In this document: positions 44,136 through 52,486 of the stretch, piece by piece
How positions within the stretch are numbered: the stretch's first letter is position 1
Layout: each line of letters opens with the position of its first letter
Position numbers and translations under genes: made by a program
NCBI RefSeq assembly: GCF_000369005.1
Contig: NZ_KB849766.1
Coordinates: 291,721-355,720, forward strand
DNA from: Acinetobacter beijerinckii CIP 110307
Lineage (GTDB): Bacteria; Pseudomonadota; Gammaproteobacteria; Pseudomonadales; Moraxellaceae
Direction of reading: 5' to 3'
Length of the DNA: 64,000 nucleotides
The notes under the pieces: model-generated
The model's database searches: none
Seen by the model: the letters and a program-made list of their open reading frames with translations, nothing else
What the model was told of the DNA's origin: nothing

Positions 44136-45422
44136 ATGAATATTTTAGTTTTGGGTAGCGGTGGCCGTGAACATGCACTTGCATGGAAAATCGCACAAGA
44201 TACGAAAGTGACTAAAGTCTTTGTTGCCCCAGGTAATGCGGGTAGCGCAATAGAAGACAAATGTGAAAATGTTGAACTTGATATTTTAGATAATCCAGCA
44301 ATCATTGCTTTTGCAAAGACAAACGATGTTGCTTTAGTAATCGTGGGACCTGAGGCACCATTAGTGAATGGTGTTGTTGATGCAGCACGCGAAGCTGGTC
44401 TAAAAATTTGGGGACCAACTCAATATGCAGCACAGCTTGAAGGTTCAAAAGCATTTGCTAAACATTTCTTAAAACGTCATAACATTCCAACGGCTTTTTA
44501 TGACGTATTTACTGAAGTAGATACGGCTAAAGCTTATATTGAACAACATGGTGCACCAATTGTTATCAAGGCTGATGGTTTAGCGGCAGGTAAAGGTGTC
44601 ATCGTAGCAATGACCAATGAAGAAGCTTTTGCTGCGATTGACGACATGCTCGCTGGTAATAAGTTTGGTGATGCTGGTTCTCGCGTAGTAATTGAACAAT
44701 TCCTTGATGGTGAGGAAGCAAGCTTCATCTGTATGATCGATGGCAACAATATTTTGCCAATGGCGACCTCTCAAGACCACAAACGTATTTTTGAAGGTGA
44801 CCAAGGTCCAAATACAGGTGGTATGGGTGCATACTCCCCTGCGCCAGTAGTAACACCAGAAGTGTTTGAACGTGTCATGAACGAAGTGATGCGCCCTACC
44901 ATTGATGGTATGGCTGCTGACGGTCATGTTTATACTGGCTTCTTATATGCAGGCTTGATGATTGATGAGCAAGGTCAACCACGTGTGATCGAGTTTAACT
45001 GTCGTTTTGGTGATCCTGAAACTCAACCGATTATGATGCGTTTAAAATCATCTTTGGTTGATTTAGTTGAAGCTGGTATTGCAGGTAATTTACCAAAAGA
45101 AGCTGAATGGGATGAACGTAAATCTATCGGCATCGTACTTGCAGCGGGAGGTTATCCTGATACAGTGCGTAAAGGTGATGTAATTTCTGGTATTGGTCAA
45201 TCACCTGAAGACACCAAAATTTTCCATGCGGGTACAGCCATGAGTGATGATGGTCATGTCATCACTTCAGGTGGTCGAGTACTTTGCGTTACAGCACTTG
45301 GCGATACAGTTCTAGAAGCTCAAATCAATGCATTAGAAGTATGCGGTCAAGTCACATTTACAGGTATGCAATATCGTAGTGACATCGGCTATCGTGCAAT
45401 TGCACGTGAAAAAGCAGAATAA
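44136..45422 (+). CDS. purD: Phosphoribosylamine-glycine ligase
   Basis: PurD joins glycine to phosphoribosylamine using ATP, the second step of purine synthesis. The 428-aa protein opens MNILVLGSGGREHALAWK, with GPEAPLVNG near 70, the ATP-grasp domain from about 100 to 320 (IKADGLAAGKGV; GGMGAYSPAP), and CRFGDPETQ near 290. The length is normal. A terminator follows 14 nt after the stop. Confidence 0.97.
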   Translation: MNILVLGSGGREHALAWKIAQDTKVTKVFVAPGNAGSAIEDKCENVELDILDNPAIIAFAKTNDVALVIVGPEAPLVNGVVDAAREAGLKIWGPTQYAAQLEGSKAFAKHFLKRHNIPTAFYDVFTEVDTAKAYIEQHGAPIVIKADGLAAGKGVIVAMTNEEAFAAIDDMLAGNKFGDAGSRVVIEQFLDGEEASFICMIDGNNILPMATSQDHKRIFEGDQGPNTGGMGAYSPAPVVTPEVFERVMNEVMRPTIDGMAADGHVYTGFLYAGLMIDEQGQPRVIEFNCRFGDPETQPIMMRLKSSLVDLVEAGIAGNLPKEAEWDERKSIGIVLAAGGYPDTVRKGDVISGIGQSPEDTKIFHAGTAMSDDGHVITSGGRVLCVTALGDTVLEAQINALEVCGQVTFTGMQYRSDIGYRAIAREKAE

Positions 45423-45436
45423 TCTCATTGAAATCT

Positions 45437-45462
45437 AAGCCTTCTTCGGAAGGCTTTTTTAT
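45437..45462 (+). terminator. purD terminator
   Basis: AAGCCTTC (45437-45444) and GAAGGCTT (45449-45456) around a TTCG tetraloop, followed by a T run. Confidence 0.92.
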
Positions 45463-45872
45463 TCCTTATTTCGCACAAACTTAAATTCTATATTCATTTT
45501 TCAAATATAAAATTCAGAAAATTATATATTTACTATTCAATTGATTTATCTCAATACTCTTTTAAGAAAATACATAAAATTTTCATTGATTTATATTTAC
45601 TCTGTACTTAATTTCCTCAATTAATCATATTCTTATGATTAGTTGTAATTTTTTTCCCACTATAACCCAAGTAAAATTATTGCTATGATTGCCGAAATTT
45701 TAGATGCTCTTTTTTGTTAAAAGATATTTTTCTAAGTATTTTCAATTGATTGAATTATCAATTTTAAAAATATCAACTGTATCTAAACCAAATTTTGTTT
45801 TGAAATTGATGAATACTTCACTTCCTAGATGTATATACTGATTTAGAACATGAATATTCATCAATTTTTATG

Positions 45873-45966
45873 ATGTTGTAACTCCATGCACTTCTTTCAG
45901 TACTTCAATGTCATGCAAGTAATGATTTAAGTGCAATGCCAATTTACAACATAAAAACCCATTGCA
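45873..45966 (+). ncRNA. Candidate structured leader upstream of metQ
   Basis: Within the 603-nt gap before metQ three stems nest: ATGTTGTAA (45873-45881) with TTACAACAT (45944-45952), TGCACTT (45887-45893) with AAGTGCA (45929-45935), and TACTT (45901-45905) with AAGTA (45917-45921). TGCAATG (45932-45938) can instead pair with CATTGCA (45960-45966), breaking the second stem. I know no riboswitch class that matches. The rest of the gap is AT-rich and shows no gene. Confidence 0.4.
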
Positions 45967-46025
45967 ATTATTAATGCTAGTGAAATGATAATTTCCTCGC
46001 CATTATTTCCGATAAGGATTTATAC

Positions 46026-46901
46026 ATGAAAAAGCTAATTAGTCTTTTTTTAAGTGTATCGGTATTATTACTCGCAGCATGCAGTAAGCAACCTGATGCA
46101 ACTTCAACTGAGCAAAAAAGTGATGCTGCCGGACTTCAAACAGTTGTTATCGCGTCTACTGGTTCTGATGCTGATATTTGGCGTTATATTGCGACTTTAC
46201 CTGAAACTAAAGCTGCTGGCGTTAAACTAGAAATTAAAAACTTCACTGATTATGTAGCAATGAACACTGCCGCAGCCAACAAAGAAGTTGATCTAAATGC
46301 TTTCCAATCTTACGCTTACCTTGTTGCTTTTAATGCTGCAAATAAAGATAAGATCGCTCCTGTTTCAACAACTTATTTAGAGCCAATGGGTATTTACTCG
46401 AGCAAAGTGAAAAAAGTTGAAGAGTTTGCTCAAGGCGCAACAATTGCTATTCCAAATGACGGCGCAAACGAGTCACGTGCTCTATTGCTTTTACAAAGCG
46501 CAGGTTTAATCAAACTTAAAGCTGACTTTGATCCAGTAAAAGGTACACCTGCTGACATTATTGAAAATGCGAAAAAAATCGTAATCAAACCTATTCAAAT
46601 GGCAACAGCGGTACGTGTTAAAGACGAAGTTGATGCGATTTTGTTGGGTAATACACTTGCGATGGAAGGTGGTTTAAACGTCCTAAAAGATGCTATTTTC
46701 TATGAGCCAATTGACCAAAGTACAAAACTCAACGTCAATGTTTTAGCTACTGCCGAATCTCGTAAAGATGATGCTGTATTGCAAAAAGTTGGCGCGCTTT
46801 ACCACACTGAAGCCGTGAAGAAATATGTACAAGAACATTTTGCGGGCACTAAAGTCGACGTAAATAAACCGACGAGCTATCTCACAGAAGCGAATTCGTA
46901 A
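46026..46901 (+). CDS. metQ: Methionine ABC transporter substrate-binding lipoprotein
   Basis: MetQ/NlpA binds D- and L-methionine at the outer face of the inner membrane. The 291-aa protein has a lipobox LAAC with Cys19 and the NlpA fold with LEIKNFTDYVAMNTA, VDLNAFQSYAYL and YSSKVKKVEEF. It precedes metN and metI (Q-N-I order, reversed from E. coli). A strong hairpin between metQ and metN would leave the binding protein in excess. A structured leader candidate lies upstream. Confidence 0.93.
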   Translation: MKKLISLFLSVSVLLLAACSKQPDATSTEQKSDAAGLQTVVIASTGSDADIWRYIATLPETKAAGVKLEIKNFTDYVAMNTAAANKEVDLNAFQSYAYLVAFNAANKDKIAPVSTTYLEPMGIYSSKVKKVEEFAQGATIAIPNDGANESRALLLLQSAGLIKLKADFDPVKGTPADIIENAKKIVIKPIQMATAVRVKDEVDAILLGNTLAMEGGLNVLKDAIFYEPIDQSTKLNVNVLATAESRKDDAVLQKVGALYHTEAVKKYVQEHFAGTKVDVNKPTSYLTEANS

Positions 46902-46918
46902 TATAATCTTCTCAATGA

Positions 46919-46948
46919 AACAGGCAAAGTGACTTTGCCTGTTTTTTC
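46919..46948 (+). terminator. Attenuating terminator between metQ and metN
   Basis: AACAGGCAAAG (46919-46929) pairs perfectly with CTTTGCCTGTT (46933-46943), followed by TTTTCTT. It lies inside the metQNI transcript and would lower metNI relative to metQ. Confidence 0.88.
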
Positions 46949-46971
46949 TTTTCTGCTTAGTATTGACGAAC

Positions 46972-47997
46972 ATGATCCAATTTAAAAACATTTCGAAACA
47001 CTATCAGCTTAAAGGTCAAACGATCAAAGCACTGGATCAAATTAATTTAGAGATTCCAGAAGGCAGTATCTTTGGCATTATTGGCTATAGTGGTGCAGGT
47101 AAAAGTACGTTAATCCGCTTGATTAATTTGCTTGAGCGCCCATCTCAGGGTCAAGTCATTATTAATCAGAAAGACTTTACCGCTTTAGATGCGCGCACTC
47201 TTCGTCAAGAACGTGCAAACATTGGCATGATCTTTCAGCACTTTAATTTACTCCAGACCAAAACTGTGTCTGAAAATATTGAAATGCCATTAAAATTGCT
47301 GGGGCATAGCAAAGCTGAACGTGAAAAACGACTTGCCGAGTTATTGGATTTCATTGACCTCAAACATAAAAAAGATGCTTACCCTGATGAACTTTCAGGT
47401 GGTCAAAAGCAACGTGTCGGTATCGCCCGCGCTTTAGCAAATCACCCTAAAATCCTTCTTTGTGATGAAGCAACTTCTGCACTTGATCCACAAACTACAA
47501 AATCTGTTCTCGCACTATTAAAGAAAATTAATCAGGAACAAAATATCACTATTGTCATGGTAACGCATGAAATGGATGTAATTGAATCAGTTTGTGATTA
47601 TGTTGCGGTCATGGAAGCCGGTCATGTGATTGAAACTGGCCCAACGTTGGATATCTTTAGCCAGCCACAGCACCCAACGACTAAAACATTTATTCAAACA
47701 GTTTTACAGCAACAGTTACCTATCAATATTTTAAATAATCTTGAGCATAAACATCATAATAGTATTTATAGCTTGCAGTTTTTAGGTACTTCAGCTCAAG
47801 AAACAGTGATTCAAGCCGTTATTAAACAGTTTGATCTGAGTTTAAATATTTTGTTCGCCAATATGACTGAAATTAACGGCACCGTGATAGGACAAATGTT
47901 TATACAGCTTTTAGGTGATCCGATTATTATTGAAGATGCAATTAATTTTCTAAAACTTCAAGGTGTGAAAGTTGAGCAATCTGGAGTAAGTCAATGA
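46972..47997 (+). CDS. metN: Methionine ABC transporter ATP-binding protein
   Basis: MetN powers methionine import. The 341-aa protein has Walker A GYSGAGKST near residue 38, signature LSGGQKQRVGIARAL near 139, Walker B ILLCDEATSALDP near 160, and the C-terminal NIL-type regulatory domain (about 265-341) that senses cytoplasmic methionine. The start is ATG 46972 (MIQFKNISKHY); an upstream in-frame TTG is less likely. Its stop overlaps the metI start by 4 nt. Confidence 0.95.
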   Translation: MIQFKNISKHYQLKGQTIKALDQINLEIPEGSIFGIIGYSGAGKSTLIRLINLLERPSQGQVIINQKDFTALDARTLRQERANIGMIFQHFNLLQTKTVSENIEMPLKLLGHSKAEREKRLAELLDFIDLKHKKDAYPDELSGGQKQRVGIARALANHPKILLCDEATSALDPQTTKSVLALLKKINQEQNITIVMVTHEMDVIESVCDYVAVMEAGHVIETGPTLDIFSQPQHPTTKTFIQTVLQQQLPINILNNLEHKHHNSIYSLQFLGTSAQETVIQAVIKQFDLSLNILFANMTEINGTVIGQMFIQLLGDPIIIEDAINFLKLQGVKVEQSGVSQ

Positions 47998-48689
47998 GAG
48001 ATTTCATAGTACAGTGGCTCACTCAAGTGACAGCTCCATTTTGGCATAGCTCACTTTCGATTGACCAATTCGTTACAGCTCTACAAGAAACCTTTCAAAT
48101 GGTGTTCTTCTCCCTGTTATTTGGCTGTATTTGGGGATTAATACAAGGCATTACACTTGTTGTAACCCGTACTGGAGGTATCTTACAAAACCGAGCGATT
48201 TACTACTTACTCAATCCTATTGTCAACGCACTTCGCTCCCTTCCCTTTATCATCCTATTGATTGCTGTTATTCCTTTAACAAAAATGCTTGTTGGCACTT
48301 CAATTGGAACATGGGCAGCAATTGTACCTTTAACAATTTATGTCGGTCCATATTTAGGTCGTTTAATTGAAACGTCTCTACTCGAAGTTAATGAAGGCAT
48401 TATCGAGTCTGCACAAGCAATGGGTGCCTCACCTTGGCAAATTATTTTTAAATTTATCATTCCAGAAGCCCGCAGTTCTCTTATTCTGAATTTAACCACA
48501 GGTACGATTTCCTTAATCGGTGCAACTGCAATGGCTGGTGCTGTTGGTGCAGGTGGAATCGGAGACTTGGCAATTTCATACGGATATCAACGTTTTGATA
48601 CAAGTGTGGTTATCTTAACGGTTATTGTCTTACTGCTTTTGGTACAAATGGTGCAAATGCTTGGCGATTGGTTAGCCAAATTACGCTAG
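47994..48689 (+). CDS. metI: Methionine ABC transporter permease
   Basis: MetI is the membrane subunit. The 231-aa protein has about five membrane segments and the ABC permease EAA loop (ESAQAMGASPWQIIFKFIIPEA) near residue 140. Start and length are normal. It overlaps metN (ATGA). A bidirectional terminator lies 13 nt after the stop. Confidence 0.95.
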   Translation: MRDFIVQWLTQVTAPFWHSSLSIDQFVTALQETFQMVFFSLLFGCIWGLIQGITLVVTRTGGILQNRAIYYLLNPIVNALRSLPFIILLIAVIPLTKMLVGTSIGTWAAIVPLTIYVGPYLGRLIETSLLEVNEGIIESAQAMGASPWQIIFKFIIPEARSSLILNLTTGTISLIGATAMAGAVGAGGIGDLAISYGYQRFDTSVVILTVIVLLLLVQMVQMLGDWLAKLR

Positions 48690-48701
48690 TTCATCGTTGT
48701 A

Positions 48702-48731
48702 AAAAAGCGCTCACTTCGAGCGTTTTTTTAT
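48702..48731. terminator. Bidirectional terminator after metI
   Basis: AAAAAAGCGCTC and GAGCGTTTTTTT form a stem with a short loop and T/A runs on both sides, serving metI and the convergent deacetylase gene. Confidence 0.82.
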
Positions 48732-48734
48732 ATC

Positions 48735-49610
48735 TCAGCCTTTCTTGGGAAAGTAAATTTCATTTGCTGCTTTAAATGTATTTACGTGTAAAGGTACTAA
48801 ATCATCCAGTAATTGATATCCTCCTGCTAACACAAACAGTAAAGGAATTTTCATTTTTTTTGCCATTTCAAAGACGATACGATCTCTTTCAAAAAGCAGT
48901 TCAGTGGTAAACCATTTTGAGCCATATTTGTCATGCTGATGACAATCCATACCCGCCTGATAAATAATTAAATCTGTCTCCCAACGAGACGCATACTGAA
49001 AAGCCTCAAAAACAGCCTCACGGTATAAATCAAAATTTCCTTGTTTAGGATGGATATAGCGTGTCAAACTGCGTTCACCAGCCTTACAGCCAAAACGAAT
49101 ACCGAAAATACTAAAATTGATCAAATTGGTCATTCGATTGGTAAAAATTGCTGTGCCATCACCACCATGTTGATCACAATCTAAAATAAAAATCCGTTTT
49201 TCAGGATTTTGTTTTGCAACCAAAGCCAAACCATTAAAAGTACAATATGCTGCACCAGATTCATAACTTGCATGATGGAAACCTTGAGCAATATTCGCAG
49301 CAATTCCCTCTTTCAGTGCGATTTCAGCTCCAATTAACTGTCCAGCTTGCACAGATAGAATGGCATCGCGCAATTGCTCATTCCAAGGTTTGAATCCTTG
49401 AATTGTTGCAAAAGCAGTTTCACCAGATAAAAAAGCTTCAACAAATTGCGGATGATGTAATCTCTTTAATATCTCAGCATCGATTATTCCAGGATCTATT
49501 AACTCAACCATTTTTTCAGTACGCAATACATCCGCAACTGCCGTGAGTTTTTCCATACTATTGGTATGCGTTTTAGCAAAATAGCGTGGCGAATAACAAG
49601 CTTTTAGCAT
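48735..49610 (-). CDS. Histone deacetylase-like (acetoin utilisation/APAH family) hydrolase
   Basis: A 291-aa arginase-fold deacetylase. The zinc and charge-relay parts are visible: GFHHASYESGAAYCTFNG near residue 110, ILDCDQHGGDG near 147 (Asp and His ligands), GMDCHQHD near 217 (Asp ligand) and LAGGYQ near 263. The usual GHHA is GFHHAS, which keeps the His pair. Bacterial members deacetylate polyamines or acetyl-lysine; the substrate here is unknown. It overlaps the upstream unknown gene by 7 nt, so the two are made together. Confidence 0.88.
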   Translation of the reverse strand: MLKACYSPRYFAKTHTNSMEKLTAVADVLRTEKMVELIDPGIIDAEILKRLHHPQFVEAFLSGETAFATIQGFKPWNEQLRDAILSVQAGQLIGAEIALKEGIAANIAQGFHHASYESGAAYCTFNGLALVAKQNPEKRIFILDCDQHGGDGTAIFTNRMTNLINFSIFGIRFGCKAGERSLTRYIHPKQGNFDLYREAVFEAFQYASRWETDLIIYQAGMDCHQHDKYGSKWFTTELLFERDRIVFEMAKKMKIPLLFVLAGGYQLLDDLVPLHVNTFKAANEIYFPKKG

Positions 49611-50590
49611 GGATGTCCTACATAGATTTGATCATGAGCAATTTCCATCAATTGGCTCAATTCAGTCGTATCTGGTCGAAATAATCCATTATCAACCTGT
49701 TGCTTAAAATGATATCCAAATGCGCGTGCACGATTTTTAGGAGAGATCGCCAAAGTCGTTAGTCTCAAAAACCAAAAACCATTCATCACAGAAATTGGAA
49801 TCACAAAGCCTTTGTATTGTTTGTTTTGATATTTTTCGAGTTGATCAATTTCGTAGTTTGCAGAAAATAAACTTCCCGCAGGTAGCCTTACACCATTCAT
49901 CATTAAGGGAACTAAGCTAATACAGGAATGGTTATCTCCCATATTCAGCTTTTCCATCATAATCGGTTGATCATTTTCATCAACAAATATGTTGATTTCA
50001 CCTTGTCTAAGTAAACGGTGATGTGCAATTCGAAGAAAAAACTTTTCCGCCATCGGACAAGAGCCTACTTTGGGTTTTTCTTCTAAAGCATGGCATTCGA
50101 TCATCTTAATATTATGTACTTCTTGAGGAAGAATAATGTCAGCAAGCAACTGACAAATGAGAATACTTTCTTCAAGTTCAGCGTGTTCATAGATTTTTCT
50201 TAAACCAGCTTGAAAATCAGATTCTTGCTGCAAATTTTGGGTGAATATTTCCTGGGGGTTTAAATGTGCCAAAGTTTTCTGTACTTCTGGATTGATATCT
50301 AAATTCCTCCAAGTATCTAAAACCAAACCATACGAAGAAGATTGATTCAAAATATTTTTAAGCGCTTTCGTATCATAATCTTCAAAAATACGAAGATCTT
50401 GGAAACCCAAAAGATCACGTTGCTGAGAAACATATTCTGCAATTACACGAGTGGCTTGAGTAAATCCACATCCACGGCGCTCTGTTTGATGACTAAAATG
50501 TTCATTCAGCATTTCAGTAAGTTTGTTGGATAGAGGATATAAATATTTTTTGAAAATAGTGACCACTTCATGATCTATCAAATCAGACAT
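49604..50590 (-). CDS. Hypothetical protein coupled to the deacetylase-like enzyme
   Basis: A 328-aa soluble protein I do not recognise. Landmarks are RRGCGFTQATR near residue 37, EEKPKVGSCPMAEKFFLRIAHHRL-like Cys/His content near 180-205, and NMGDNHSCIS near 228. The two central Cys and several His could hold a metal, but no known motif is present. The gene overlaps the HDAC-like gene by 7 nt and its leader is an AT-rich 365-nt gap before gloB with no RNA or regulatory site I can support. A linked regulatory or substrate-delivery role is inferred only from the coupling. Confidence 0.55.
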   Translation of the reverse strand: MSDLIDHEVVTIFKKYLYPLSNKLTEMLNEHFSHQTERRGCGFTQATRVIAEYVSQQRDLLGFQDLRIFEDYDTKALKNILNQSSSYGLVLDTWRNLDINPEVQKTLAHLNPQEIFTQNLQQESDFQAGLRKIYEHAELEESILICQLLADIILPQEVHNIKMIECHALEEKPKVGSCPMAEKFFLRIAHHRLLRQGEINIFVDENDQPIMMEKLNMGDNHSCISLVPLMMNGVRLPAGSLFSANYEIDQLEKYQNKQYKGFVIPISVMNGFWFLRLTTLAISPKNRARAFGYHFKQQVDNGLFRPDTTELSQLMEIAHDQIYVGHPC

Positions 50591-50955
50591 AATTCCCTCT
50601 CTTCTTCTTTGATTTATAAATGTTTCATCCTCGCTAAACGATATGTACTTATATTGTTAAATCTAATTTTTTAAATTATTTAGCTTTAATTAAATATCGT
50701 TATAATCGTAAAGATGACTATAAATCATTAACTTATAAAACTTTTATATCATACTCATAGAAAATACTTTACTTGTCAATCATAAAAATAAAGAGCTGCA
50801 TAAGCAGTCACAATCTGCCCTAAACAGTCAATACTCAAAGCTAAATCTCCAAGTGCTTTGCACTCTTTACTTTTTGCACTTACACTGCAAATAATGAATG
50901 TATTAATCTCATTCAATAGCAATAACCACATTAAACAAAGATTTAGGACTCGGAT

Positions 50956-51687
50956 ATGCATTATAAAATTCATGCTATTGACGTAAAAAATGCCTTAAAA
51001 AACTATATTTGGTTATTGGAAGACACCTCCACAAAAGAGGTTGTTGTAGTTGATCCAACTGAAGCAAGCTTAGTTAGTCATTTTTGTGAGCAACAACAAC
51101 TTCAAATTAAACAAATTTGGCTCACACACTGGCATCGTGACCATACTGAAGGTGTGCAAGCTTTGTTGGCTGATCAAAATATTGCTGTTTACGGACCTAG
51201 AGAAGAATTAAGTAAAATTTCATTTGTATCAAATCCATTACAAAACGATGATCATTTTTATTTCAACAATTTAAAAGTCGAGATTATTGCCACCCCAGGT
51301 CATACGCTCGGTCATATTGTCTATTTTATTGAAGAAATTGATTCCTTATTTAGTGGAGACACCTTATTTGCAATGGGCTGTGGTCGTTTATTTGAAGGTA
51401 CAGCCGAGCAAATGTATCACTCGCTAAACCGGCTTGCAGCACTACCAATCCAAACCAAAGTATATTGCACACATGAATATACCCTTGCCAATGCTGAGTT
51501 TGCTTTAACTGTGGAACCTCATAACGTAGCGCTTCAAGATCGGTATAAAGAAGTAAAAATGCTTAGGGAAACAGAAAAAATGACTTTACCAAGCAATATC
51601 GAATTAGAATTGGCAACCAACCCTTTTTTACGCACTGAAAGTGTTGAAGAGTTTGCGCATATCCGAGGTCTTAAAGATCAATTTTAA
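50956..51687 (+). CDS. gloB: Hydroxyacylglutathione hydrolase (glyoxalase II)
   Basis: GloB hydrolyses S-lactoylglutathione to lactate and glutathione, completing methylglyoxal detoxification. The metallo-beta-lactamase motif LTHWHRDHTEG lies near residue 55, the second-site His in TPGHTLGH near 115, the bridging Asp in LFSGDTLFAMGCGR near 136, and HEY near 175. At 243 aa the length fits. A Shine-Dalgarno AGGA is near. A hairpin terminator follows. Confidence 0.95.
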   Translation: MHYKIHAIDVKNALKNYIWLLEDTSTKEVVVVDPTEASLVSHFCEQQQLQIKQIWLTHWHRDHTEGVQALLADQNIAVYGPREELSKISFVSNPLQNDDHFYFNNLKVEIIATPGHTLGHIVYFIEEIDSLFSGDTLFAMGCGRLFEGTAEQMYHSLNRLAALPIQTKVYCTHEYTLANAEFALTVEPHNVALQDRYKEVKMLRETEKMTLPSNIELELATNPFLRTESVEEFAHIRGLKDQF

Positions 51688-51711
51688 GTAAATTTTTAAG
51701 TTTTAAATTTG

Positions 51712-51753
51712 TCATTTTCCATTTTAAAAAAGTGGAAAATGAAATTATTTTTT
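51712..51753 (+). terminator. gloB terminator
   Basis: TCATTTTCCA (51712-51721) pairs with TGGAAAATGA (51733-51742) in a perfect 10-bp stem, followed by AATTATTTTTT. It lies 25 nt after gloB. The other 230 nt of the gap to 51983 are AT-rich with no visible gene. Confidence 0.7.
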
Positions 51754-51982
51754 ACATTTAATTCAATCTAAAGCCCAATGAACTCTATTATTAAAATATT
51801 TAAATAATTCATCAAATTAAAAAATTTTTTACTTAAAAATTAAGTTTTGCTTCAGTTTCAATTAATCTAATATTACATTACTTACATGAAGAAAAATAAA
51901 TATATGCAACACCCCTTTAAAAAATTTTAGTTCACCCTTATTAATAAATAAATATTCATTCACATGCACATGGAGTTCAAAT

Positions 51983-52189
51983 ATGAAAAATAGAGTTGTT
52001 AAAGCAAAAAACGTATTGGCTTTTCGTATTTGGTTAGAAAAATTAGGATACTCTGTTAAAAATCTTACAGATAATCGTGGCTTTACATTTAGTTTTAAAA
52101 AAGAATATGGCTTAGTCACCTGCGACTTATCTGGTAATGCTTTAGCAATGCAACTCGGTGAAGAATTTGAAGATCATTTAAAAGCATGA
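51983..52189 (+). CDS. Small hypothetical protein, 68 aa
   Basis: A short soluble protein with a good start (GGAG 10 nt upstream). The sequence is amphipathic with no membrane segment and one cysteine (VTCDLSG). I do not recognise a family. It stands alone in an AT-rich stretch between gloB and the ahcY riboswitch. The conserved-looking features are WLEKLGYSV near residue 17 and the acidic end EEFEDHLKA. Confidence 0.5.
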   Translation: MKNRVVKAKNVLAFRIWLEKLGYSVKNLTDNRGFTFSFKKEYGLVTCDLSGNALAMQLGEEFEDHLKA

Positions 52190-52350
52190 TCTTAGCAATA
52201 GATATGCAATCAGGGTTCCAAATGGATTTGGAATCCTTAATCTCTAAAGTTCACAATATTTAAATTTTCTCCTGATTAACCCTTCATTTTCTGACCATCT
52301 CTCATAAAATAACATTGGAACAAACTTGAATTCCAAGTATTATATTGCGG

Positions 52351-52449
52351 TAGTCGAGGGATGCTGCGACGATTGATTGGTACTAAAGATCAATTTGCCA
52401 GGCTCGACCATCGGTTAGACACTCGCTTTAACCAACAACGGCATCCGCG
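52351..52449 (+). promoter_or_regulatory. SAH (S-adenosylhomocysteine) riboswitch
   Basis: The pattern of an SAH riboswitch is present: P1 GTCGAG (52353-52358) pairs with CTCGAC (52403-52408); the conserved CCAGGCTCG precedes the closing strand; an internal stem ATTGAT (52372-52377) with ATCAAT (52389-52394) follows GCTGCGAC; GGTTA (52413-52417) pairs with TAACC (52429-52433); and GGATGC (52359-52364) pairs with GCATCC (52441-52446) as the pseudoknot. It lies 37 nt before ahcY. SAH binding is known to turn these genes on. Confidence 0.9.
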
Positions 52450-52486
52450 AACAGAATGATCCATACTATTTTTCTAGGAGATCCTG

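Noticed and set aside
42682..44305. Several leftward ORFs inside purH and purD
   Set aside because: They are antisense shadows of strongly conserved genes with no start signals of their own.
45780..45870. MetR-like TGAA...TTCA repeats upstream of metQ
   Set aside because: The spacings are 2 and 3 nt instead of the 5 nt expected for MetR, so they are likely chance in AT-rich DNA.
50776..50973. Leftward 65-codon ORF upstream of gloB with a hydrophobic start
   Set aside because: It overlaps the gloB start, has no ribosome-binding site and no promoter I can support. It could be a small exported protein, but the evidence is too thin to annotate.
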